Position numbers and translations under genes: made by a program | Source of the DNA: Tabrizicola sp. TH137 | Lineage (GTDB): Bacteria; Pseudomonadota; Alphaproteobacteria; Rhodobacterales; Rhodobacteraceae | Length of the DNA: 64,000 bases | Direction: 5' to 3' | Assembly: GCF_002855575.1 (NCBI RefSeq) | Contig: NZ_PKRQ01000002.1 | Span: forward strand, 372,001 to 436,000 | The notes under the pieces: model-generated | The model's input: only the letters and a program-made list of their open reading frames with translations | Database searches by the model: none | What the model was told of the DNA's origin: nothing | Part shown: positions 34,789 through 44,295 of the stretch, one piece after another | Numbering within the stretch: position 1 is the first letter of the stretch | Layout of the letters: every line of letters begins with the position of its first letter

Positions 34789-35244
34789 ATGCCCACCCAT
34801 CACGAAACCAAGCGCCTGCCCTATACGGCACAGCAGATGTACGACCTCGTCGCCGATGTCGGCTCCTATCCGAAATTCCTGCCCTGGAACTCCGCCGCCC
34901 GGATTCGTTCGCGCAAATCCCTTCCCGACGGGTCCGAGGTGATGGAGGCCGATCTCGTGATCTCCTTCAAGGTTTTCCGCGAAAGGTTCGGCAGCCGCGT
35001 CACGCTCTGGCCCGCGACGAAGAAGATCGACACGGTCTATATCGAAGGTCCCTTCAAGCACATGAAATCCACCTGGGCCTTCCGCGATGTCGAAGGCGGC
35101 TGCGAGGTGGAATTCTTCGTCGATTTCGAATTCCGCAATGCCATCCTCCAGGGGATCATCGGGGTCGTGTTCAACGATGCCATGCAACGGGTGGTGCGCG
35201 CCTTCGAACGCCGCGCGGCGGAACTGCACGGCCCCCGGATGTGA
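34789..35244 (+). CDS. RatA/Coq10-family START-domain protein
   Basis: A 151-residue START/SRPBCC-fold protein from ATG 34789 ([33 protein letters not shown]). The family includes Coq10, which binds ubiquinone, and the E. coli RatA protein that was described as a ribosome association inhibitor. The Rhodobacterales members are best seen as ubiquinone-binding lipid proteins, but this rests on family membership only. The hydrophobic-cavity elements [19 protein letters not shown] and the C-terminal helix [16 protein letters not shown] are intact. Confidence 0.88.
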   Translation: MPTHHETKRLPYTAQQMYDLVADVGSYPKFLPWNSAARIRSRKSLPDGSEVMEADLVISFKVFRERFGSRVTLWPATKKIDTVYIEGPFKHMKSTWAFRDVEGGCEVEFFVDFEFRNAILQGIIGVVFNDAMQRVVRAFERRAAELHGPRM

Positions 35245-35308
35245 CGCGACGGAAACCGCGCCGCGGGGCGTAACAGGACCATTCACCGTCCTGTCCAGGG
35301 GAATTGCC

Positions 35309-36157
35309 ATGCTCCGCCTTCTCATGCTCCTTCTCGTCATCGCCTTTCCGGCAAGCGCCGAAACCATCCGCCTCGGCGACCGTGCCTATCGCATCGACCT
35401 GCCACCCCGCGCGACCGGCGCGCCCATCATCCTCGCCCTGCATGGCGGCGGCGGCAGCGCCGATCAGTTCGCGCGCTCCTCCGGCCTGTCGGGCCCGGCC
35501 AACCGGCAGGGCTATGCGGTGATCTATCCCGAAGGCACCGGCCGCGCCGGCACCTGGAATGGCGGCTACTGCTGTGGCGCCGCGCAACGCCAAAGGATTG
35601 ACGACATCGCCTTCCTCGATGCCGTCATAGCGGATGCTGTCGCCCGGTTCCGGTTGGACGGCGGTCGGGTCTATGTCACCGGCATGTCGAACGGTGCGAT
35701 CATGGCCGAAACCTATGCCGCCCTGCGTCCCGCCCGGGTGCGCGCCGTGGCGGGCGTGGCCGGAACGATGGACACCCGCCGCTTCCGGCCCACCGGTCCT
35801 GTCCCGCTCCTGCATATCCATGGCACCGCCGACAGCATGGTCCCCTATGCGGGCGGGCAGGGGGATACCAGCCTCACCCGAACCCGCTTCGCCTCGGTCG
35901 CCTCGGTCGAAGCGGCTTTCCTCGCCCCGTTCCCCGTCCTCGCCCGCACCGAAAGGGTGATCGACGGCGCGGATGACGGGATGCGGGTCATCGAACGCAA
36001 CTACACCGACAGCCGCGGCGTGACGCAGCTCCGCATCCTGACCATCGAAGGGGGCGGCCATGCCTGGCCCGGCAGCCGCCGCGCGGCGCGTCAGGGCGGC
36101 ACTGCCGACATCACCGCCAATGCCGAAGTGTTGCGTTTCTTCGCCGAACATCCCTGA
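35309..36157 (+). CDS. Secreted PHB-depolymerase/LpqC-like esterase
   Basis: A 282-residue alpha/beta-hydrolase of the esterase/PHB-depolymerase-like group. It has a signal peptide (MLRLLMLLLVIAFPASA) and is predicted periplasmic. The nucleophile elbow is VTGMSNGAIMAETY (Ser near 129), and the catalytic His lies in EGGGHAWPGSRRA near the end; HGTADSMVPY supplies the Asp. Short-chain polyester or feruloyl-type esters are typical substrates. ATG 35309 follows CAGGGGAA. Confidence 0.88.
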   Translation: MLRLLMLLLVIAFPASAETIRLGDRAYRIDLPPRATGAPIILALHGGGGSADQFARSSGLSGPANRQGYAVIYPEGTGRAGTWNGGYCCGAAQRQRIDDIAFLDAVIADAVARFRLDGGRVYVTGMSNGAIMAETYAALRPARVRAVAGVAGTMDTRRFRPTGPVPLLHIHGTADSMVPYAGGQGDTSLTRTRFASVASVEAAFLAPFPVLARTERVIDGADDGMRVIERNYTDSRGVTQLRILTIEGGGHAWPGSRRAARQGGTADITANAEVLRFFAEHP

Positions 36158-36192
36158 TCATGGGAGGGGCGCAGGTCGTCGCGCCCCGGCCT

Positions 36193-36663
36193 TCAGGCGA
36201 GCGCCCTTGCCAGCAGCGCCAGCGCATGCTCCACCGTCGCCCGCCGCACGGCGGCACGGCCAAGCGGCCCGAATTCGACCGTCTCCACCACTGTCGGCTT
36301 GCCCGCCTGCGCCAGCCCGAAGCACACGCGCCCCTCCGGCTTGAACTCCGATCCACCCGGTCCCGCGATCCCGGTCACCGAAACGGCCAGCGTGGCGCGC
36401 GACGCGCGCAGCGCCCCTTCCGCCATCTCCTGCGCCACCTCTTCCGACACCGCGCCCCGGGCGGCCAGTGTCTCCGCCCTGACCCCCAGCATCTCGCGCT
36501 TGGCGTCATTCGAATAGGTCACGAACCCCCGCTCGAACACATCCGACGATCCCGCCACATCCGTCAGCGCCCCGGCGATCAGCCCGCCGGTGCAGCTTTC
36601 GGCGGTGGCGATCCGCACCCCCCAATACCGCGCCGCCTGCAAGACCTCCGTCGCCGTCGCCAT
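36193..36663 (-). CDS. CinA C-terminal domain protein (nicotinamide mononucleotide deamidase type)
   Basis: A 156-residue stand-alone CinA/PncC domain, which deamidates NMN in the pyridine nucleotide recycling cycle. The active-site segment is [22 protein letters not shown] (about 20-41), then [11 protein letters not shown] and RVCFGLAQ. The ATG at 36663 is preferred over an in-frame GTG at 36672 that overlaps the pgpA stop. It is the last gene of the ispDF-pgpA-cinA run. Confidence 0.92.
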   Translation of the reverse strand: MATATEVLQAARYWGVRIATAESCTGGLIAGALTDVAGSSDVFERGFVTYSNDAKREMLGVRAETLAARGAVSEEVAQEMAEGALRASRATLAVSVTGIAGPGGSEFKPEGRVCFGLAQAGKPTVVETVEFGPLGRAAVRRATVEHALALLARALA

Positions 36664-36668
36664 CCGCC

Positions 36669-37151
36669 TCACCCCATCAGAAGGCCATGCGCCACGCCCG
36701 CCGCGATCACCACGCCGACCCCGGCAAAAAGCCCCGCCCAGATGTCATCCAGCATCACGCCAAGGGCATCCCCCCGCGCATCCGCCCGCCCCACCAGCCA
36801 GGGCTTCCAGATGTCGAACAGCCGGAACAGAAGGAAAGCCACCAGCCAGCCGGGATAGGGCATCCACCCCTCGAAATCCCGCCACCAGAAGGCGAAAGAG
36901 GGAAAAAGCAGCGCGATCCACTGCCCTGCCACCTCGTCGATCACCACTTCTCCAGGGTCATCCCCCGGCCCGCAGACCGCCTTGCAGGCGGCAAAGCCCG
37001 CGACCAGCACCGCCACCGTCGCCAGCGCCAGCCCCGGAAACCCCGCAAAACGGTCGATCACCACGCCAAGGCCCAGCGCAACCGCCGATCCCCAGGTCCC
37101 CGGCGCCGGCCGCAGGAGCCCCACGCCGAAAAAGGTCGCCAGCCACCTCAC
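36669..37151 (-). CDS. pgpA: Phosphatidylglycerophosphatase A
   Basis: Integral membrane phosphatase that makes phosphatidylglycerol, 160 residues with three to four transmembrane helices. Family landmarks are [15 protein letters not shown] (about 12-26), [17 protein letters not shown] (about 65-81) and [14 protein letters not shown] (about 106-119). The start is GTG at 37151, overlapping the ispDF stop as GTGA; this matches the expected N-terminus MRWLATFFG. An earlier in-frame start would run through the ispDF C-terminus. Confidence 0.92.
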   Translation of the reverse strand: MRWLATFFGVGLLRPAPGTWGSAVALGLGVVIDRFAGFPGLALATVAVLVAGFAACKAVCGPGDDPGEVVIDEVAGQWIALLFPSFAFWWRDFEGWMPYPGWLVAFLLFRLFDIWKPWLVGRADARGDALGVMLDDIWAGLFAGVGVVIAAGVAHGLLMG

Positions 37152-38278
37152 GCCTTCACCAGGCAGGCCGTCGCCAGCGCGGCGATGCCTTCCTCCCGGC
37201 CGGTGAAGCCAAGGCGTTCCGACGTGGTGGCCTTGACGCTCACCCGATCCGGCTCCACCCCCATGATCTGGGCCAGCGCAGCCTGCATCGCCGCCGCATG
37301 GGGCCCGATCTTCGGCCGCTCGCAGACCAGCGTCACGTCGCAATTGCCCAGGTCGAAGCCGCGCGCCCGCATGAGCTCGGTCGCATGGCGCAGGAAGATA
37401 TGGCTTTCCGCCCCCTTCCACTGCGGGTCGCTCGGCGGGAAATGCCGCCCGATATCGCCCTCGGCAAGCGCGCCATAGATCGCATCCGTCAGGGCATGCA
37501 TCCCCACATCGGCATCCGAATGGCCCAGCAGCGCGCGCCCATGCGGCACCTTCACCCCGCACAGCCAGACATGATCCCCCTCCGTGAAGGCATGCACGTC
37601 ATAGCCGTTGCCCAGCCGCACCTCCATCCCGCGCCCTTTCAGGATCGCCTCCGCCCGTGCGAAATCCGCCGCGAAGGTCAGTTTCAGATTGGCTTCCTCG
37701 CCCTCCACGATGGCCACGTCAAGGCCCGCCGCCCGCGCCACTTCCACATCATCCGCGGCAGCCCCCATATGCGCGCGATGGGCGGCGAGGATCTCGGCAA
37801 ACCGGAACCCCTGCGGCGTCTGCGCCCGCCACAATCCACTGCGGTCCTGCGTCCCCGCGACAAGTCCTTCCGCCCCGCGCCACAGCGCATCCGTCACGGG
37901 CAGGGCAGGGGCCGCGCCCGGATGCCCTTGCAACGCGGTCAGCACCCGCGCGATCACCGCGCCGGAAACAAGCGGCCGCGCCCCGTCATGGATCAGGACC
38001 TGCATCACCGCGCTGCCCGCCAGCGCCTCCAGCGCATTCCCGACCGAGGCATCCCGCGTCGGCCCGCCATCGACAAGGTCACAGCCCGCCGCCACCGCCT
38101 CGGCCATGCTCCGGTCATCGGGATGGATCACCACCACGATCCTGTCCACATGGCCACGGAAGGCGTCGATCGTATGCGCCAGCACGGGCCGGCCCGCCAG
38201 CATCTGCCACTGCTTGGGCAGCGTGCCCCCGGCACGGCTGCCGCGCCCTGCGGCCACGATCACGGCTGCCGTTGTCAT
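37148..38278 (-). CDS. ispDF: Bifunctional IspD-IspF (2-C-methyl-D-erythritol 4-phosphate cytidylyltransferase / MEcPP synthase)
   Basis: Two non-consecutive MEP-pathway enzymes fused in one 376-residue chain. IspD is residues about 1-220 ([16 protein letters not shown] nucleotide site, [19 protein letters not shown]). IspF is about 220-376 ([19 protein letters not shown], the [17 protein letters not shown] zinc loop, [17 protein letters not shown]). Fusion in this order is common in alphaproteobacteria. Isoprenoid precursors from this pathway feed carotenoid and quinone synthesis. ATG 38278 is chosen; upstream to 38374 is non-conserved. Confidence 0.96.
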   Translation of the reverse strand: MTTAAVIVAAGRGSRAGGTLPKQWQMLAGRPVLAHTIDAFRGHVDRIVVVIHPDDRSMAEAVAAGCDLVDGGPTRDASVGNALEALAGSAVMQVLIHDGARPLVSGAVIARVLTALQGHPGAAPALPVTDALWRGAEGLVAGTQDRSGLWRAQTPQGFRFAEILAAHRAHMGAAADDVEVARAAGLDVAIVEGEEANLKLTFAADFARAEAILKGRGMEVRLGNGYDVHAFTEGDHVWLCGVKVPHGRALLGHSDADVGMHALTDAIYGALAEGDIGRHFPPSDPQWKGAESHIFLRHATELMRARGFDLGNCDVTLVCERPKIGPHAAAMQAALAQIMGVEPDRVSVKATTSERLGFTGREEGIAALATACLVKA

Positions 38279-38386
38279 TCCCGGCGCGACTCCCATCCTT
38301 GCGCGACTTGCGCTTGCTCCCTTCCTAGGCCACACCGCCGCGCCTGACAATCTGGCGCGCCCTGCGGCAAACATGCCTAAATAATG

Positions 38387-38420
38387 TGCAACGCCAGTTT
38401 TTCAGACATACTGAGTTGCA
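38387..38420. promoter_or_regulatory. Interrupted inverted repeat upstream of dusB-ntrBC
   Basis: TGCAAC..CAGT (38387-38398) and ACTGaGTTGCA (38410-38420) form an almost perfect dyad with an 11-nt loop, about 64 nt upstream of the dusB start and in the only gap before the nitrogen-regulation operon. It may be an operator or a leader stem-loop; the binding protein is unknown. Confidence 0.4.
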
Positions 38421-38483
38421 TGGCGCTTGGCTTTGCGCCCGGATCGCCCCTACCACCGACCTATCTGCACAAGGAACAGGCAA

Positions 38484-39470
38484 TTGGCCCTCTGCCTCGG
38501 ACCCCAGACGATCACGCCGCCGGTGCTGCTTGCCCCGCTCGCGGGGATCACTGATCTGCCCTATCGCCGCCTCGTCGCGCGCTTCGGGGCGGGCCTTGTC
38601 GTGTCCGAGATGGTCGCCAGCCAGGAAGTCGTACAGGCCCAGCCCGAAGCCCGCGCCCGGGCCGAGCTTGGCCTTGAAGATCAGGCGACCTCGGTCCAGC
38701 TTGCCGGGCGCGATCCCTACTGGATGGCTGAAGCTGCCCGCTTGATGGAGGCGAATGGCGCAAGGATCATCGACATCAACATGGGATGCCCCTCGAAACG
38801 GGTGACGACCGGCCTCTGCGGTTCGGCCCTGTTGCGCGATCTCGACCTTGCCCTCGATCTGATCGACAGCGTGGTGAAGGCGGTCAAGCTTCCCGTCACG
38901 CTGAAAACGCGGCTTGGCTGGGATGACGACCTGCTCAACGCGCCCGAACTCGCCCGCCGGGCCGAAGGGGCGGGGGTGCGGATGATCGTGATCCATGGCC
39001 GCACCCGTTGTCAGTTCTACAAGGGCAAGGCCGACTGGGCCGCCATCGCGCGGGTGAAACAGGCGGTCACCATCCCGGTCATCGCAAATGGCGACATCGT
39101 CGATGCCGCCACGGCGCGGCAGGCGCTGGCGCTTTCGGGCGCCGATGGCGTGATGGTCGGCCGCGGCGCGCAGGGCGCGCCCTGGCGGCTGGCCGAAATC
39201 GCCCATGCGCTTTATGGAACGGCGGCCCCGGCGATCCCCGAAGGTCCGGCCCTGGCCGACCTCGTTGCCGAACATTACGAGGCGATGCTGGCCTTCTATG
39301 GCCCCTCCCTCGGCCTGCGCTGCGCCCGCAAACATCTGGGCTGGTATCTCGATGGGGTCGAAGGCGATGCCCCCCGCCACGCCATCCTGACCTCCGATGA
39401 CCCGGCACAGGTCCTGCGCCTCGTCCGCGCGGCCTTTGCCGACACGGCCCGAAAACAGGTGGCGGCATGA
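38484..39470 (+). CDS. dusB: tRNA-dihydrouridine synthase B (NifR3)
   Basis: Flavoenzyme that reduces uridine in the tRNA D-loop. The 328-residue product has LLAPLAGITDLPYRRL (about 15-30), INMGCPSKRVTTGLCGSALL (about 92-111) with the catalytic Cys, and VMVGRGAQGAPW (about 220-231). A TTG start at 38484 is used: AAGGA is 8 nt upstream and the N-terminus LCLGPQTITPPVLLAP is then preserved. In Rhodobacter capsulatus the orthologue nifR3 heads the ntrBC operon, as here. It overlaps ntrB by ATGA. Confidence 0.95.
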   Translation: MALCLGPQTITPPVLLAPLAGITDLPYRRLVARFGAGLVVSEMVASQEVVQAQPEARARAELGLEDQATSVQLAGRDPYWMAEAARLMEANGARIIDINMGCPSKRVTTGLCGSALLRDLDLALDLIDSVVKAVKLPVTLKTRLGWDDDLLNAPELARRAEGAGVRMIVIHGRTRCQFYKGKADWAAIARVKQAVTIPVIANGDIVDAATARQALALSGADGVMVGRGAQGAPWRLAEIAHALYGTAAPAIPEGPALADLVAEHYEAMLAFYGPSLGLRCARKHLGWYLDGVEGDAPRHAILTSDDPAQVLRLVRAAFADTARKQVAA

Positions 39471-40570
39471 CGCCCTATCGCACGCCATACCCGGTTCCGG
39501 GTGTCGTCTGGGCCTCGCTGCCGCTGCCTGCGCTGCTGATCGGTCCCGACAACCGGATCGCCGAGGTCAATCCGGCGGGCGAGATCTTCCTGAACGCCTC
39601 CTCGAAATCCCTGATGGGCCAACCCGCCTTCGACAGGCTGTCCATCGACGCCCCGATGGACGAGGCGCTGGCCCGCGCCCGCGTCAACCAGTCACCGCTG
39701 TTCATCAACGATGTGGATGTGACCACCGGCGAACGCGCGCCGGTTCAATGCAACATCCAGGTCGCACCGATGCATGACAATGCCGAGGTGATCCTTCTGA
39801 TCATCTCGCCCCGCGACATTGCCGACCGCCTCGGTCGCGCCATGCAGGTGAAATCCGCCGCCAAATCCGCCATCGGCATGGCCGAGATGCTGGCGCATGA
39901 GATCAAGAACCCGCTCGCGGGCATCTCCGGCGCGGCGCAACTCATCGGGATGAACCTGCCGCCCGAAGACCGCGAACTGGCCGATCTCATCGTCGAAGAG
40001 ACACGCCGCATCGTGAAGCTTCTGGAACAGGTGGAACAGTTCGGCAATCTTCGCCCGCCGGAACGCCGCCCCGTCAACATCCATGACGCGCTCGACCGGG
40101 CGCGCAAATCGGCCATGGTGGGCTTTGCCGCCCATATGCAGATCATCGAGGATTACGATCCCTCGCTGCCGCCCACCTATGCCGATCCCGATCAGTTGAT
40201 GCAGGTCTTCCTCAACCTCATCAAGAACGCGGCCGAGGCCTGCCAGCGCGCCTCCGAAGGTTCGACGATCCGGCTGCACACCTTTTATGACCTGTCGCTG
40301 CGCATTCGCGGCAAGGATGGCCGCCCCGCCGCGCTGCCCTTGCAGATCGAGATCATCGACGATGGTCCGGGCATTCCGCCCGAAATCGCCGCCGACATTT
40401 TCGAACCCTTCGTTTCGGGCCGCGAGAACGGCACCGGGCTGGGGCTCGCCCTCGTCTCAAAGATCATTTCCGACCATGAAGGATGGATCTCCGTGGATTC
40501 GGTGCCCGGGCGCACCGTGTTCCGCGTCTCCCTCCCCATGGTGCCGAAGGACAAGAAGGAGAAAGCCTGA
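39467..40570 (+). CDS. ntrB: Nitrogen regulation sensor kinase NtrB
   Basis: Cytoplasmic bifunctional kinase/phosphatase for NtrC, 367 residues, normally under PII control. An N-terminal PAS-like sensor (about 15-120) precedes the HisKA helix [18 protein letters not shown] with the phosphoacceptor His (near 144) and an HATPase domain with N box [22 protein letters not shown] and [12 protein letters not shown]. It overlaps dusB and is joined to ntrC by a TGATG arrangement, so the two components are co-translated. Confidence 0.96.
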   Translation: MTPYRTPYPVPGVVWASLPLPALLIGPDNRIAEVNPAGEIFLNASSKSLMGQPAFDRLSIDAPMDEALARARVNQSPLFINDVDVTTGERAPVQCNIQVAPMHDNAEVILLIISPRDIADRLGRAMQVKSAAKSAIGMAEMLAHEIKNPLAGISGAAQLIGMNLPPEDRELADLIVEETRRIVKLLEQVEQFGNLRPPERRPVNIHDALDRARKSAMVGFAAHMQIIEDYDPSLPPTYADPDQLMQVFLNLIKNAAEACQRASEGSTIRLHTFYDLSLRIRGKDGRPAALPLQIEIIDDGPGIPPEIAADIFEPFVSGRENGTGLGLALVSKIISDHEGWISVDSVPGRTVFRVSLPMVPKDKKEKA

Positions 40571-41934
40571 TGGATGGCACCGTCCTCGTCGCCGATGACG
40601 ACCGCACGATCCGAACCGTTCTGACGCAGGCCCTGACGCGGGCCGGCTGCAAGGTCCATGCGACCTCCTCGCTCATGACCCTGATGCGCTGGGTCGAGGA
40701 AGGAAAGGGCGATCTGGTCATCTCCGATGTCATCATGCCCGATGGCAACGGTCTGGATGCGCTTCCCCGGATCTCGAAGATGCGGCCCGGCCTGCCGGTC
40801 ATCGTCATCTCGGCCCAGAACACCATCATGACCGCCATCCAGGCGGCCGAGGCCGAGGCCTTCGATTACCTGCCCAAACCCTTTGACCTGCCCGATCTGA
40901 TGAAACGCTCCGCCCGCGCGCTGGAACAGAAACGCCGCGCGCCTGCGCGCCCGGTCCAGCCGCGCGAGGCGGGGGATGACCTGCCGCTGGTGGGTCGCAC
41001 CACCGCGATGCAGGCGCTCTACCGCCTCGTGGCGCGGGTGATGAACACCGATCTCGCCGTCCTCATCACCGGCGAGTCGGGCACCGGCAAAAGCCTGATC
41101 GCAAAGGCCATCCACGATTTCTCCGACCGCCGGTCACAACCCTTCGTGGTTGCCCAGGCCTCCGATCTGGCCGGGATGGATGGCCCCTCCGCCCTCATGT
41201 CCCGCGCCCGCGGCGGCAGCCTCGTCTTCGACGAGATCGCCGATTACGACGATGACATGCAGGCGCGCATCGTCCGCATGCTCGATCTGGCAGGCGACAA
41301 CGCGCCCCGCATCATGGCCACCTCGCAAAGCGACCTGTCCGCCCGGATGGAGGGGGGCAACTTCCGGCAGGACCTGTTCTATCGCCTCTCCGGCGTCACG
41401 CTGCATGTTCCGGCCCTGCGCGAAAGGGTGGATGACATCCCGCTTCTGGCCGAACATTTCCTAGCCCGCGGCGAACGCGATTACGGCAGCCTGCGGCGCC
41501 TGTCCAACGATGCGCGCGAACTCATCCGCGCCTATTCCTGGCCCGGCAATGTCCGGCAACTGGAAAACACGCTGCGTCGTCTGATGGTCACCTCGTCCGA
41601 AACGGAAATCACCAAGACCGAGGTAGAGGCCGTTCTGGGCAACCAGCCGGCGATGGAACCTCTCAAGGGCGGTGGAGAGGGGGAAAAGCTGTCGGCCTCC
41701 GTCGCCCGCCACCTGAAGCGCTATTTCGACCTGCACGGTGGCCAGCTTCCGCCCGCAGGCGTCTATCAGCGGATATTGCGCGAGGTGGAGATGCCCCTGA
41801 TCGAGATCGCGCTGGATGCAACCGCCGGAAATCAGGCCAAATGTGCCGATCTCCTCGGGATCAATCGCAATACTTTGCGCAAGAAGATCACCGATCTCGA
41901 TATCCGCGTGACACGCCGCCGCAAGCTGATGTAA
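40570..41934 (+). CDS. ntrC: Nitrogen regulation response regulator NtrC without the GAFTGA loop
   Basis: A 454-residue response regulator: receiver domain (phosphoacceptor D53 in [12 protein letters not shown]), AAA+ ATPase (Walker A GESGTGKS 168-175; VFDEIADYD Walker B about 219-227), and a Fis-type C-terminal HTH ([27 protein letters not shown]). The sequence between Walker A and B ([20 protein letters not shown]) has no GAFTGA. R. capsulatus NtrC is known to lack this loop and to activate sigma-70 rather than sigma-54 RNA polymerase; the same is inferred here. Confidence 0.96.
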   Translation: MDGTVLVADDDRTIRTVLTQALTRAGCKVHATSSLMTLMRWVEEGKGDLVISDVIMPDGNGLDALPRISKMRPGLPVIVISAQNTIMTAIQAAEAEAFDYLPKPFDLPDLMKRSARALEQKRRAPARPVQPREAGDDLPLVGRTTAMQALYRLVARVMNTDLAVLITGESGTGKSLIAKAIHDFSDRRSQPFVVAQASDLAGMDGPSALMSRARGGSLVFDEIADYDDDMQARIVRMLDLAGDNAPRIMATSQSDLSARMEGGNFRQDLFYRLSGVTLHVPALRERVDDIPLLAEHFLARGERDYGSLRRLSNDARELIRAYSWPGNVRQLENTLRRLMVTSSETEITKTEVEAVLGNQPAMEPLKGGGEGEKLSASVARHLKRYFDLHGGQLPPAGVYQRILREVEMPLIEIALDATAGNQAKCADLLGINRNTLRKKITDLDIRVTRRRKLM

Positions 41935-41985
41935 AACCGCAACATCAAGCGTGTCCCCCGCGCCGCAGCGGGGCAGGCGCACAAG

Positions 41986-44292
41986 ATGTGGATTGCGGGG
42001 ACCTGGTCCCGCCATTTCAGGGGATCGGACGCGGTGCATCGCAGCGTCGGCAACAATACCTGGGCCCGCCTGACCCGCCTGCGCCGCCAGCGTCAGGTCC
42101 AGAACGCCATGACCTTCGGTCTGGTCTTCCTCGGCCCGCTGCTTGCCGTCGCGACCTTCCTCGCCCTCGGCCCGCTCAGCCAGGGCGGCAACTCGCCCGC
42201 CCTGCGCCTGATCCTGCTGGCCGACCTCGTCTATGTACTGGTCGTGGCCACGCTCGTCCTTGCCCGCGTCGCCCGCATGATCGCGGATCGCCGCAGCAAA
42301 TCCGCAGGCTCCCGCCTTCACATGCGCCTCACGGTCGTCTTCGCCGTGGTCGCCCTGATCCCCACCGTCCTCGTCGCCGTCTTCGCCGTCATCACGGTGA
42401 ATTTCGGTCTCGAAGGCTGGTTCTCGGATCGTGTCCGCTCGGTCGTCGGCTCCTCCCTTTCGGCGGCCGAAGCCTATGAAGAGGAGCACCGTCAGGACCT
42501 CATCACCGATGCCGAGGCGCTGGCCCGCGAACTCAACCTCTTCAAGCAGTCCATGTTCTTCGTGGATGACAGCCAGATGCGCCCCGTCCTCACCCAGGCG
42601 CAGGCCACCATTCAGCGCGGCCTGAAAGAAGCTTATCTGACGAATGGCGCAGGGGAATTGATGACGCGGGGCGAACGCTCCTATCTCTTTGATTTCGAAC
42701 AGCCCTCGGCGGAAGACCTGCAACGCGCGCGGGCGGGCGAAACCGTGCTGATCCAGGATTGGGGCAACAACGAATTCCGCGCCCTGATCCATCTCGATGC
42801 CTTCGCCGATCGCTATCTCTACGTCTCCCGCACGGTGGACGGCTCCATCCTCTCGCTGCTGGACGGCACGCGCGAAACCGTGGCGCTCTACCACCAGCTC
42901 GAATCCGAACGCGGGCGCCTTCTGTTCGAATTCGGCCTCCTCTATCTCGGCTTCGCGCTCATCCTCATTCTGGCTGCCGTCTGGCTTGGCCTGTGGTTCG
43001 CCGAACGGCTTTCGCGCCCCGTGGGCCGTCTGGCCGAAGCGGCGGAACAGGTCGGCGAAGGCAATCTCGACGTGCAGGTCCGCGAGGAAGAGGGCGATGA
43101 CGAAATCGCCTCGCTCGGTCGCTCCTTCAACCGCATGACGCGTCAGCTCAAGGGCCAGCGCGAAGCGCTGGTGGATTCGCACAGCCAGACCGAGGCCCGC
43201 CGTCGCCTCTTCGATTCCGTGCTCTCCAACGTCACCGCAGGGGTGATCGGGCTGAACTCCGATGGCCGGATGGATTTTGCCAACCGTGCCGCCGAACGTC
43301 TGCTGGACATGGGGGCGGGGGGCGATACGCCCCTGGCCGTGGCCGTGCCCGAATTCGGCCCGCTCTTCGACCGCCTGCTGGAAAGCGGCAGTTCTGCCGC
43401 ACAGGAAGAGGTGCGCCTCACCCGGAAGGGCAAACTGGAAAGCCTGCTTGTCCGCATGTCCGAACGCCGGAACGAGGAGGGGGGGCTCGAAGGCTATGTC
43501 GTCGCCTTCGACGACGTGACAGACCTCGTCTCCGCCCAGCGCATGGCCGCCTGGGGGGATGTGGCCCGCCGCATCGCGCATGAGATCAAGAACCCCCTCA
43601 CGCCCATCGCGCTCTCGGCCGAACGCATCAAGCGCAAGTTCCGCCCGCAGGTGAACGAGCCTGACGATCTCGATCAATACACCGATGTCATCGTCCGCCA
43701 GACAAACGACCTGCGCCGGATCGTGGACGAGTTTTCCAAGTTCGCCCGCATGCCCGAACCTGACCGGCGCGAGAATGATCTGACGACCCTGGTCCGCGAC
43801 GCGACCCTCCTTCAGGAAAGCGGCCAGCCCGGCGTGACCTTCGTCACCGACATCCCGACGGAACCGGTGCTGACGGATCTCGACGCCACCATGATCAGCC
43901 AGGCGCTGACAAACCTCATCAAGAACGCCGGAGAAGCAATTGAAACGCTTCACGAAAAAGGCGCGCCCGCCGGCCATCGGCCGGAAATCCGCATCAGCTT
44001 TGCAGCCGAAGCCGATGTCGCGATCATTCGCATCATGGACAATGGCGTCGGCCTGCCGCCCGACCGCGCGCGGCTCTTCGAACCCTACGTGACCACCCGC
44101 GAAAAGGGCACCGGCCTCGGCCTGCCCATCGTCAAGAAGATCATCGAGGAACATGGCGGCACGCTCGCCCTCCTCGACGCACCCATTTTCCAGGGCAATG
44201 ACCGACCGGGCGCCATGGCCGAGATCCGGCTTCCGCGCGCCCCCAAGGTCCGCACCCGCAAACCCGCGGCATTGGCCGCCCAGGGGGGATAG
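41986..44292 (+). CDS. ntrY: Sensor histidine kinase NtrY
   Basis: Inner-membrane kinase of the NtrYX system, 768 residues. Three transmembrane helices precede residue 145, a fourth lies at about 311-335 after a periplasmic domain, then HAMP (about 336-390), PAS (about 400-500), HisKA ([20 protein letters not shown], His near 530) and HATPase with NGVGLPPDRARLFEPY and GTGLGLPIVKKI. NtrY-type kinases link nitrogen, redox or envelope signals to NtrX. It starts 51 nt after ntrC and is 3 nt from ntrX. Confidence 0.95.
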   Translation: MWIAGTWSRHFRGSDAVHRSVGNNTWARLTRLRRQRQVQNAMTFGLVFLGPLLAVATFLALGPLSQGGNSPALRLILLADLVYVLVVATLVLARVARMIADRRSKSAGSRLHMRLTVVFAVVALIPTVLVAVFAVITVNFGLEGWFSDRVRSVVGSSLSAAEAYEEEHRQDLITDAEALARELNLFKQSMFFVDDSQMRPVLTQAQATIQRGLKEAYLTNGAGELMTRGERSYLFDFEQPSAEDLQRARAGETVLIQDWGNNEFRALIHLDAFADRYLYVSRTVDGSILSLLDGTRETVALYHQLESERGRLLFEFGLLYLGFALILILAAVWLGLWFAERLSRPVGRLAEAAEQVGEGNLDVQVREEEGDDEIASLGRSFNRMTRQLKGQREALVDSHSQTEARRRLFDSVLSNVTAGVIGLNSDGRMDFANRAAERLLDMGAGGDTPLAVAVPEFGPLFDRLLESGSSAAQEEVRLTRKGKLESLLVRMSERRNEEGGLEGYVVAFDDVTDLVSAQRMAAWGDVARRIAHEIKNPLTPIALSAERIKRKFRPQVNEPDDLDQYTDVIVRQTNDLRRIVDEFSKFARMPEPDRRENDLTTLVRDATLLQESGQPGVTFVTDIPTEPVLTDLDATMISQALTNLIKNAGEAIETLHEKGAPAGHRPEIRISFAAEADVAIIRIMDNGVGLPPDRARLFEPYVTTREKGTGLGLPIVKKIIEEHGGTLALLDAPIFQGNDRPGAMAEIRLPRAPKVRTRKPAALAAQGG

Positions 44293-44295
44293 ATC

